From Nocardia anocheti (GTDB lineage: Bacteria > Actinomycetota > Actinomycetes > Mycobacteriales > Mycobacteriaceae): DNA of 64,000 nucleotides. Below the pieces are notes generated by a model that saw only the letters and a list, made by a program, of their open reading frames with translations, searched no databases and was not told the origin of the DNA. Position 1 is the first letter of the stretch. Each line of letters starts with the position of its first letter. This document shows positions 1 through 7,229 of the stretch, piece by piece. Both the position numbers and the translations under genes were made by a program. The stretch is taken from positions 62,001 to 126,000 of the forward strand of contig NZ_JAQQFV010000013.1 of assembly GCF_029675105.1 (NCBI RefSeq), in the 5' to 3' direction.

Positions 1-3
1 CCG

Positions 4-630
4 TTGACCGACAGCGCGCGGGCAGCACTCGAGATTCTTCGCGATGCGAGCCAGTTCAAGTGGTACGTCATTCCGCTGTTGTTACTGGTCATCTACGCCT
101 ACGCGGTGGAGGTCGAGCGACGGAACTGGAATGTCTTCTTCGCGGGGCTGGCGTTGTGGGGCATGGACTGGTTCAACGAGATCTGGAACGCGCTGGTCTT
201 CCACGGCACCGGCCGGGCTCCGGTGTGGGGTGCCGTCGGGCCGACGGCCTATCAGATACTGATCGGGCTCAATATCGAGATCTGCTTCATGTTCGCGATC
301 ATGGGCATCGCGGCCGCGAAGATGCTGCCGCCGAGGGACACCCGCATTCTGGGGATGCCGAATCGGCCGGTGCTCGTCGCGGTCAACTCCGCGGCGGCGG
401 TCGGGGTGGAGATCGCGCTCAGCAAGGCGGGCGTACTGACCTGGGAATGGTCCTGGTGGCAACCCGGATTCCCGTTCCTGATCTTCGCCATCGGTTATGT
501 CCCGTTCTTCGCGATGTGCTTTCTCGTGCACGACCTGGAGAGGGTACGGACCAAGGCCCTCGTGGTGGGTGCGATCTTCGGGGTCGACGCGCTCGCGTTG
601 GTCGTCTGCGGCGCGGCAGGGTGGCTGTGA
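4..630 (+). CDS. Polytopic membrane protein of unknown function
   Basis: This 208-residue protein is read from a TTG at the window edge, so the true start may lie upstream of the window. Six hydrophobic segments are visible, at about residues 20-35, 43-61, 80-104, 120-138, 150-176 and 186-207, with a Trp-rich first half, so it is an integral membrane protein. I recognise no catalytic motif and no named family. Its TGA stop overlaps the GTG start of the next gene by 4 bases (GTGA), which indicates translational coupling with the exported protein that follows. The two probably act together at the envelope, but that is inference from arrangement only. Confidence 0.75.
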   Translation: MTDSARAALEILRDASQFKWYVIPLLLLVIYAYAVEVERRNWNVFFAGLALWGMDWFNEIWNALVFHGTGRAPVWGAVGPTAYQILIGLNIEICFMFAIMGIAAAKMLPPRDTRILGMPNRPVLVAVNSAAAVGVEIALSKAGVLTWEWSWWQPGFPFLIFAIGYVPFFAMCFLVHDLERVRTKALVVGAIFGVDALALVVCGAAGWL

Positions 631-1961
631 AGCGGCGGGGCCGCGCGGCGCTCGCGGTGGCGGGGTTGGTTGTCGCGGGCCTGACGGTACCGTCGGCGGG
701 TGTCGCCGATCCGGGATGCGTGCTGATGGGGACGGTCGGGACCCCGGAGATCACCGTCGACGAGTCCACCGCGGGCCTGGACGCGCTGGCGCCCGCCACC
801 ATCGAGCTGCCGGATCAGGTGTACCTGCGCGGTACCACCGAATCGTTCGACCGGCGCTGGAGCTTCGCCACCCGTGGCGGGCAGATCTACGCCAAAGAGG
901 CCGCCGCCCAGGGCGGTTGGCGGCAGCTGGATCTCCCCGGCTGCCTCTCCGGCCGGATCGCTGGAGTCTCCGCCGACGACGACGAGCTGATGGCGATCGA
1001 CCGCGACGGCCGATTCTTCACCATGGACCGCGCGCTCAGCGCACCGAAGGACTGGAACTGGAGCGGGCGCTACGGCACACCGCTGTGGACCGGCCCCGGC
1101 AACACGCTGCCGCCGGGCGCGCTCACCTGGTCGTGGTCGGTACTGTCGCCCGGGGAGGACCACGTGTGGCGGGACACCGCGGGCAACGACCATCCGGTGG
1201 GCGGCGCGAAGGTCTCCCACGTCTTCGCGCTGACTCACGACGGTACCCGCATCCAGTACGTGGACCCGTGGCTGCCGGTCGATCACAGCTACGAGATGTC
1301 CACGCCGCTGGGTGGGCGCTTCCGCGGCATCGCCCTGTCCACCAGCGCCTCGACCTCGCTGATCGTCAACCAGTACGGTGACTTCTACACGCGCCTCTAC
1401 GATTTCGACATCTCCGGCGCCGACAAGGTCTTCTTCCGCTACTCCTACGACGACCAGCGTGGCCTGCCCGAGGCGCCCGACATGCTCGCCGAGCGGATCG
1501 ACGCGCGCTACGCCGCCATCCAGTTGCCCGCCCCCGGCTGGGTCCGTCAGCCGAAGATCCCCGGGGAGATCACCGATCGGCTCTCCATCCATCGCACGGG
1601 TCCGGGTTCCGACGCCACACCCGGTGGTCTACGGGCCGAGATCACGTCCTTCGATCTCGCGGTCTCGCCCACTCCGCTCCGGCTCACCTTCCCGGACGGC
1701 ACCGCGCGCGAGCTGCTGTTGCACACCGTCGACGGCCTGCGCCAGACACCCCAGCAGCCCGGAATCACCGCGCAGCCAAGGGTTTTCGATGGAACCGTCG
1801 AGGTCGCGCCCGGACTGTTCGATGATCCCTCGCTGTCGGACACCGCCCGCGACATCCTCCGCGACGCGGTGCGCGATCACCGCTTCATCGACACCCCGGT
1901 CGTCGTGACCGACACCGCGTTCCGGGTGGAGACGTGGAATCTCACACTGATCCGTACCTGA
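627..1961 (+). CDS. Predicted secreted protein of unknown function
   Basis: The open frame extends far upstream, but the GTG at 627 that overlaps the previous stop codon is the sensible start. It gives 444 residues beginning with a clear Sec-type signal: a basic start (VKRRGR), a hydrophobic Ala/Val/Leu core, and an Ala-rich cleavage region near residue 27 followed by ADPGC. The mature part has no recognisable domain; it is rich in Trp, Asp and Gly with strand-like spacing and could be a beta-propeller or lectin-like fold, which is a guess. It is coupled to the upstream membrane protein and ends 13 bases before a convergent operon. Confidence 0.8.
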   Translation: MKRRGRAALAVAGLVVAGLTVPSAGVADPGCVLMGTVGTPEITVDESTAGLDALAPATIELPDQVYLRGTTESFDRRWSFATRGGQIYAKEAAAQGGWRQLDLPGCLSGRIAGVSADDDELMAIDRDGRFFTMDRALSAPKDWNWSGRYGTPLWTGPGNTLPPGALTWSWSVLSPGEDHVWRDTAGNDHPVGGAKVSHVFALTHDGTRIQYVDPWLPVDHSYEMSTPLGGRFRGIALSTSASTSLIVNQYGDFYTRLYDFDISGADKVFFRYSYDDQRGLPEAPDMLAERIDARYAAIQLPAPGWVRQPKIPGEITDRLSIHRTGPGSDATPGGLRAEITSFDLAVSPTPLRLTFPDGTARELLLHTVDGLRQTPQQPGITAQPRVFDGTVEVAPGLFDDPSLSDTARDILRDAVRDHRFIDTPVVVTDTAFRVETWNLTLIRT

Positions 1962-1974
1962 CCGCGAATCAGAC

Positions 1975-2997
1975 TCAGGCCGGGGTGAGGATGGCGAGGA
2001 CCTGGTCGGAGAGGAAGAAGGGCTCGAGGCGTTCGCGGAGGAGGCCAGCCAGGACGCCGTTGCGCTTGGCGGCTTCGATGACGGCGGGGCCGTAGCGCAG
2101 GATCTCGGTGCTGATGTCCTCGGCGGTGAGGCCGAGTTCGGGGAGCATGGCCGAGAGGGTGCGGTCGCTGTACTTCGCGTAGAAGACCTCGACGCATTCG
2201 CGCACCAGCAGGCCGAAGTACTCCTTCTCGCGGGTGGTCACGGCGATCTCGTAGCAGATCTGGACCAGCTCGTTGAGGTCCTTCTGGGTGAGGTATTCGC
2301 GCAGACCGGCGACGGGCTCGTCGGCGTGCAGGTCCCAGAACTCCATGGCCGCCGAGTGCACGGGGGCGTCGCGCAGCATGTCGCGGATGGCGTTGTTGGT
2401 GCGCTTGAGCGCGAACAGCGCGCCCTTGCCCGCGAGATCGCCGACGAAGGTGCTGTCGGCGACCTTCTTGGCCTTGTTGGCCGCCGACTGACCCAGCGAC
2501 ATCAGCGAGGAGACGCCCGGGATCTTCTCGGCGCGTTCCCGATTGGCCTGCACGAAGTCGCCGATCAGCTTGTCGACGAACCGGGAGGCCACGGTGGCGA
2601 CCAGCGGGCTCTCGGTGAGCCGGTCCAGAATCCGCTCCTGGGCCTGGTGCATGCCGAAGATCTTCTCCAGCAAGGCTTCCACCGGCTCGCGGTCGACGAC
2701 GTCACCGAGGGTGTACTCGGTGTTGGCGGCGATGTGGTCGTAGATGGCGTCGGAGAAGATGCCGACGGTATCGGCGATGACGGGGCTACCGCCGATGCGG
2801 TCGAAGACCGTCGCGACGGTCTCCTCACCCTGTTCCAGGGAGACCACGTCACCGAAGACGATGGTGTCGCCGACGGCCAGCACCGCGGCCACGTCGCGGG
2901 CGATCACCTCGGCGAACCGTTCGCCGGTGACCTCGCCGAGCAGGAATTCCACCTGCGCGTCGAGCAGTTGTTCGGCGATCTGGCGCGCCTGTGTCAT
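1975..2997 (-). CDS. Conserved hypothetical protein, last gene of the TerD operon
   Basis: The product has 340 residues from ATG 2997; a GTG at 3009 would add four. The sequence is Leu/Ala/Glu-rich and almost entirely helical in character, with no signal peptide and no convincing membrane segment, so it is probably cytosolic. I recognise no family. It lies about 45 bases after a 168-residue unknown, which in turn follows an alpha/beta hydrolase and a TerD-domain protein on the same strand. The tight packing of all four argues for one transcript and a shared, possibly stress-linked role. Function unknown. Confidence 0.75.
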   Translation of the reverse strand: MTQARQIAEQLLDAQVEFLLGEVTGERFAEVIARDVAAVLAVGDTIVFGDVVSLEQGEETVATVFDRIGGSPVIADTVGIFSDAIYDHIAANTEYTLGDVVDREPVEALLEKIFGMHQAQERILDRLTESPLVATVASRFVDKLIGDFVQANRERAEKIPGVSSLMSLGQSAANKAKKVADSTFVGDLAGKGALFALKRTNNAIRDMLRDAPVHSAAMEFWDLHADEPVAGLREYLTQKDLNELVQICYEIAVTTREKEYFGLLVRECVEVFYAKYSDRTLSAMLPELGLTAEDISTEILRYGPAVIEAAKRNGVLAGLLRERLEPFFLSDQVLAILTPA

Positions 2998-3041
2998 CGT
3001 CGGGTCCACCCATCACGGTCGTTGGACGGGAGACCTCTCGG

Positions 3042-3548
3042 CTACTGGTCGTCGGCGCCGGAATCGTCGCGATGCATCGAATTCCGGATCTGTGCCAGAC
3101 GCTCACGCGCGGCTTTCTCCCGCGTCTCCCACTGTTCGTCGGCGCTGCGACCCGCCGGGGTCTGCCGATCGAGCTCACCCATCCCCTGCGCGGTGCCGAA
3201 GCGCTGCTCGACCTTATCCCGAACCGCGTCGAATGTCGGCACGCCGGAAGCCGAATATCCGCCGGTGGGGGTGGGTGCGGCGGTTCCCACCCCGCCATGC
3301 GGTACCGGCGGTACCGGGAAGGTGCCCCCGACCTGCTCCGATGCGACCGGCACCACATCCGCGTCGACGACGACCGTGTCGAGATTCACAGGCGATCCGG
3401 TCTCCGCATGACCGGCTTCCACCTGGGCCAGCGCGGCGGCGACCTCGACCAGCCCCGGCCTGCCCGCGACCGCGGCACGCAGGACCGTCACCAGGTCGGC
3501 GTCGGGCAGCGCCGCCAGGCGGCCGAGGATCTCGCTGGTTTCGCTCAT
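3042..3548 (-). CDS. Hypothetical protein with Pro/Gly/Val-rich centre
   Basis: This 168-residue protein begins with an ATG 23 bases after the stop of the alpha/beta hydrolase. It has a helical N-terminal third (SEILGRLAALPDADLVTVLR), a Pro/Gly/Val-rich middle that looks unstructured, and a charged helical C-terminal third (EQWETREKAARERLAQIRN). I recognise no family. Its place between the hydrolase and the 340-residue protein makes it the third gene of the four-gene TerD operon. It could be an adaptor or scaffold, but nothing in the sequence shows this. Confidence 0.75.
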   Translation of the reverse strand: MSETSEILGRLAALPDADLVTVLRAAVAGRPGLVEVAAALAQVEAGHAETGSPVNLDTVVVDADVVPVASEQVGGTFPVPPVPHGGVGTAAPTPTGGYSASGVPTFDAVRDKVEQRFGTAQGMGELDRQTPAGRSADEQWETREKAARERLAQIRNSMHRDDSGADDQ

Positions 3549-3571
3549 ACCGCCAGGCTACGCAGCACGGC

Positions 3572-4339
3572 TCAGCTGTCGAGGAATTCCGACCATTCGG
3601 CGATGAGCTTCGGCCAGCGCGCGCCGAGGGTGTCGATGACGTCGTTGTGTCCCGCGCCGGGCACCACGATCAACTGCTTGGGTTCGGCGGCGGCCGCGTA
3701 GAGCCGTTCGGCGTGCCGCAGCGGGAGCAGTTCGTCGCGGTCGCCGTGCATCATCAGGATCGGCACCCGCAGGGTCGCGATGCGGCGCAGGCTCGGATAG
3801 GCGTCCGGGATGAGCGGGGCGGGCAGGAACGGATAGACCGAGCGGGCCGCGTCGCGCATCCCGCTGAAGGTGGACATGAGGATCATGCCCGCAGGCGGGT
3901 ACTCGGTGGCCAGTTCCAGCAGCACCCCACCGCCGAGGGATTTGCCCAGGTAGAGGACGCGCTCGGGGTCGACCCCCGGCTGCTCGAGCAGGGCGGTGCG
4001 GGCGGCGCGCGCGTCGAGATAGGTGCCCTGCTCCCCCGGCGCGCCCGTGCTGTGGCCGAAGCCGCGGTAGTCGAAGGCCAGCACGTCGAAACCGGCGGTG
4101 ACCAGCAGTGCGATGATCGCGACCCGGTCGCCGATGGTGCCCGCGTTGCCGTGCGCGTAGAGGATGTGCCCGCGCGGGCGCTCGGCGCGCACGAACCAGC
4201 CGTGCACGTCGATGCCGTCGGCGGTGCGCATGGTCAGGTCGCGGTAGTCCAGGCCGAGCGCGGCGGGGGTTTGCGCGACGTGCTTGTCCGGGTGATAGAC
4301 CAGCGCGTTCAGCACCCGGGTCGCGGGATGACGGATCAT
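3572..4339 (-). CDS. Alpha/beta hydrolase (BEM46/ABHD13-like serine hydrolase)
   Basis: The 255-residue protein carries the full set of alpha/beta-hydrolase landmarks: an oxyanion-hole HGNAG, the nucleophile elbow GKSLG, the acid in MHGDRDELL, and the catalytic His in GAGHNDV. The layout is that of soluble BEM46/ABHD13-like hydrolases; the substrate cannot be predicted. The ATG start overlaps the TGA of the TerD gene by 4 bases (ATGA), so translation of the two is coupled. The long upstream extension of the same frame runs antisense-like through the TerD Pro-rich linker and is not part of this gene. Confidence 0.9.
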   Translation of the reverse strand: MIRHPATRVLNALVYHPDKHVAQTPAALGLDYRDLTMRTADGIDVHGWFVRAERPRGHILYAHGNAGTIGDRVAIIALLVTAGFDVLAFDYRGFGHSTGAPGEQGTYLDARAARTALLEQPGVDPERVLYLGKSLGGGVLLELATEYPPAGMILMSTFSGMRDAARSVYPFLPAPLIPDAYPSLRRIATLRVPILMMHGDRDELLPLRHAERLYAAAAEPKQLIVVPGAGHNDVIDTLGARWPKLIAEWSEFLDS

Positions 4340-5862
4340 TTGCCGCGACCCGCCTGGAATCCGAAGTCCCAGTGGTAGAGCCGCGCGATCTCCATCACGC
4401 CACCACCCGGCTGCCCGGCGGGCGGACGGATGAACGCGCCCTCGCGGCGCACCACGAGTTCGCCGTCGACGTTCTCGAGCACGGCCAGCACCGCGTCCCG
4501 GGAGTTGTCGACGCAGCCGTCGAGGGTCATCTCGATCGGCGCCGACCCGACCGGGTGCAGGGTGACCGTGGCGTGCACGCCGCGGAAATCGCTGGCGCCG
4601 TCGTAGATCGAGGCGAAGACCAGGACGCGCCGGAAGAACTGGGTGTAGTCGAGATTGATCGACAGGTTCTCGCCGGTGATGCTGGCGCCGGTGCGGTCGT
4701 CCTGGTCCAGGTGGATGAACGGCGGCTCGTAGAGCGCGCCGAAGCGGCGATCCAGCGCGCGCACCGAACCGATCGCGCCGTTGACCAGTTCGTAGAAGCA
4801 GCACAGGTCGAGGTCGATGTTCTTGCCCCGCAGTTTGCCGAACAGGCGGCCGGTGGCGGCCATGGAGGTCCAGTTCAGGTTCACCCGCATGACGCCGCCG
4901 GTGGCGCCGTGCTTCGTCAGCGAGACGGACGGGGCTTCCTTGGTCAGCGAGACCTTGCTCAGGTTGACCGGGGCGCCCTGCGGCTGGGGCTGTCCGAACT
5001 GGTGACCGGGCGCAGGTGGTTGACCTGGATGAGGTGCGCCGACGGGTGGCTGCCCCGGGAACGGCGGGGCAGGTGGCTGGCCCGGGTGCGGTGCGGGAGC
5101 GGGTGGCTGGCCGGGAAGTGGTGCGGGACTGGGCGGCTGGCCCGGGAATCCCGCCGAGGGGAACGGGGCCGGGGCGGGCTGGCCGGGATGCGGTTGGCCC
5201 GCTGCGGGAAACGGCGGGGCCGGGTGCGGAGCGTGGGGCTGCCCGGGGTGGGGAGCAGGCGCGAACGGCTGGCCGTGCGCAGGCGGTTGGCCGAGGTGCG
5301 GTGCGGGAGCGGGTGGCGGCGCGTACGGCTGGGCGGCGGGGGCGGGCTCGTCGTCGACGGAGATCCCGAAATCGGTGGCGAGACCGGCCAATCCGGAGTC
5401 GTATCCCTGCCCGACGGCCCGGAACTTCCACGCCCCCTGCCTGCGGTACAGCTCACCGAGCACGAACGCCGTCTCACTGGTCGCCCCGGTACTGTCGAAC
5501 CGCGCGATCTCGCCGCCGGTCCCCGCGTCGAGCACCCGGATGTAGAGGCCCCGGAACTGCCCGAAGGTCCCCCCGTCGGCGGAGGCGGCCAGCACGATCG
5601 TCTCGATCTGCGCCTCCACCTGCGCCAGATTCACCGACAACGTGTCGACGACCGTGGCCCCCTGCTGCTTGCCTTCGTGCCGCACCGCCCCCGACGGATG
5701 CACCGCCTGGTTGTAGAACACGAAGTCGTCATCGGAACGCACCTTGGCCCCCGCGAGCAGCAACGCCGACGCGTCCGCGTCCGGCACCCCCGCCCCCGCC
5801 GACCAACCCAATTCGACCCGGACCGAGGCAGCAGGCACCGCCACATTGGCGCCTTTCATCAT
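4336..5862 (-). CDS. Double TerD-domain protein with long Pro/Gln/His linker
   Basis: Two TerD (tellurium resistance, calcium-binding stress protein) domains flank a linker. Domain 1 spans roughly residues 1-165 (MKGANVAVP start; DDFVFYNQ; ASADGGTFGQ). The linker of over 100 residues repeats PGQPPAPAPHPGQP-like units. Domain 2 is about residues 290-508 (VNLSKVSLTKE; VRVNLNW). In the second domain the DF.FYNQ segment is replaced by DLCCFYELVNG, so its metal sites may differ. I chose ATG 5862 (508 residues) because GGACGG lies 7 bases upstream; a TTG at 5877 is also open. TerD proteins act in the cytosol in tellurite, oxidative and envelope stress. It is the first gene of a four-gene minus-strand operon. 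Confidence 0.9.
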   Translation of the reverse strand: MMKGANVAVPAASVRVELGWSAGAGVPDADASALLLAGAKVRSDDDFVFYNQAVHPSGAVRHEGKQQGATVVDTLSVNLAQVEAQIETIVLAASADGGTFGQFRGLYIRVLDAGTGGEIARFDSTGATSETAFVLGELYRRQGAWKFRAVGQGYDSGLAGLATDFGISVDDEPAPAAQPYAPPPAPAPHLGQPPAHGQPFAPAPHPGQPHAPHPAPPFPAAGQPHPGQPAPAPFPSAGFPGQPPSPAPLPGQPPAPAPHPGQPPAPPFPGQPPVGAPHPGQPPAPGHQFGQPQPQGAPVNLSKVSLTKEAPSVSLTKHGATGGVMRVNLNWTSMAATGRLFGKLRGKNIDLDLCCFYELVNGAIGSVRALDRRFGALYEPPFIHLDQDDRTGASITGENLSINLDYTQFFRRVLVFASIYDGASDFRGVHATVTLHPVGSAPIEMTLDGCVDNSRDAVLAVLENVDGELVVRREGAFIRPPAGQPGGGVMEIARLYHWDFGFQAGRGK

Positions 5863-5965
5863 CGACACGCCGTCCAACCTATCCCGCGCCGCGTGGTCGC
5901 GGGCCGTGGGTGTCGGACCGCTTCGCTACCGTCTCCCACGGCGAGACGAAAAGGGGAGCAGCGAA

Positions 5966-7174
5966 ATGGGATTCACGTCGAATTGGATGCTCGTGCACGG
6001 GCGGGCACCGGAGCAGATCTGGGCGGGACTCGGCGTACGACCGAGCGGGGTGCGCACGAACACCCCGCAAGGACGGCTGGTCGGCACACGCCGGGCCGAC
6101 GGGGCCTACCTGTTGGTCGAGGACAATGCGGAAGAACCTGTCGAAGAGACCTGGGACCTCGCGGAACTGTCCGGCGGCGGCGAGGTGATCGCCGTCGGTG
6201 AGGTCGACGGCTCGGGAGGTGCGGAGCTGGCGCTGTGGCGCGACGGCCACAAGATCTGGGGCCTCACGGCGGACTGTGACAAGCTCGTGGTGTGGGGCGA
6301 GGTGCCCGCCGACGTCCTCACGGCCGTCGAGCATCATGGCCGCCCCTATCCGGATGACGAGGGCGAGCGGACGGACTACTTTTCCGGTGTTCTCGGCCTC
6401 GCCACCGCAGTAACCGGGTACCAGTGTGGCAGCGGCGTCGTCGGGATCGCGGCGGAGCCGTTCGACATCCTGGAAACCGCGGGAGTGGCGGACGTGCTGA
6501 CCGGCTTCCCGACGGCGCTGGCGGACGCGCTGGCGGACAGCGGTTTCCGGCCGTCGCGGTCGCTCGACGGCCGACAGACCTGGTTCACCGCCGACACCCC
6601 GGTCCCCGGCCTCAGCGCGGGACTCGCCGTATCCCTCGACCGTTCGGGGGGCGGTGGCGTCCGGGTCGGAGGCGCGGTATGTGTCCTGTCGTCCGCCGCG
6701 GCGGACGTGCTCACGGCACTACCGGAGAATGCCGATCTCCCACGTACACGCTGGCACCCCGAATACGGCGAGATCGACTGGTGCGACTTCGATCATCCCG
6801 ACAGCGACCCCGCCTATCGTCGTACCGCAACCCTGTGGTGCGCCGAGGACATCGACGATGGCGTGCGATGGGTATCGCGCAACCTGGACGGCCCGATGGC
6901 GACGTGGTTGGCCGGGTACTCGACCCTCGCGGACGTCGTTTCCCGCGCCAAGCGCACCCACAACCGGTGGGGAACCGAATCGGTGGACACCGACCAGGTG
7001 CGGGCCACGATCGCCTTCACCGCCGCGCACGGCCACCCGGAGGCGGCAGACCTCATGCGGTGGTATCTGCCCCGCGCCGGACGAGGGCAATCGGACACAC
7101 CCGAGCGGGTTCTCGCCTTCGACGCGGTATTGCGCGCGCGATTCCCCGACTACGCGCGCGCCATGTCGTCCTGA
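5966..7174 (+). CDS. Hypothetical protein, 402 residues
   Basis: A strong Shine-Dalgarno (AAGGGGAG at 5951-5958) places the start at ATG 5966, although the same frame is open further upstream. The product is acidic, Trp-rich and has no signal peptide or membrane segment. I recognise no domain. Short motifs such as GEVDGSGGAELALWRDG and the overall alternation of strands suggest a WD/beta-rich N-terminal half, and the C-terminal third (TDQVRATIAFTAAHGHPEAA) is helical. It is transcribed divergently from the TerD operon (104-base gap) and converges on pheT, with a hairpin between. Confidence 0.75.
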   Translation: MGFTSNWMLVHGRAPEQIWAGLGVRPSGVRTNTPQGRLVGTRRADGAYLLVEDNAEEPVEETWDLAELSGGGEVIAVGEVDGSGGAELALWRDGHKIWGLTADCDKLVVWGEVPADVLTAVEHHGRPYPDDEGERTDYFSGVLGLATAVTGYQCGSGVVGIAAEPFDILETAGVADVLTGFPTALADALADSGFRPSRSLDGRQTWFTADTPVPGLSAGLAVSLDRSGGGGVRVGGAVCVLSSAAADVLTALPENADLPRTRWHPEYGEIDWCDFDHPDSDPAYRRTATLWCAEDIDDGVRWVSRNLDGPMATWLAGYSTLADVVSRAKRTHNRWGTESVDTDQVRATIAFTAAHGHPEAADLMRWYLPRAGRGQSDTPERVLAFDAVLRARFPDYARAMSS

Positions 7175-7181
7175 TCCGAGT

Positions 7182-7220
7182 GCCAACGGAAGCGACTGTC
7201 TGGAGGCTGCTTCCGTCGGC
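7182..7220. terminator. Hairpin between convergent genes
   Basis: Inverted repeat with arms at 7186-7193 (ACGGAAGC) and 7209-7216 (GCTTCCGT), extendable with one mismatch to 7182-7220. It sits in the gap between the stop of the 402-residue protein and the stop of pheT. There is no T-tract, so it is at most a weak or Rho-assisted terminator. Confidence 0.5.
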
Positions 7221-7229
7221 AGTCGACGA

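Noticed and set aside
5000..5340. Tandem repeats that might be a CRISPR or minisatellite
   Set aside because: They encode the in-frame Pro/Gln/His linker of the TerD protein; units are not evenly spaced and there are no spacers.
4372..6201. A 609-codon plus-strand open frame across the TerD gene
   Set aside because: It is antisense to the well-supported double TerD protein and is Arg/Gly-rich shadow sequence of a GC-rich gene.
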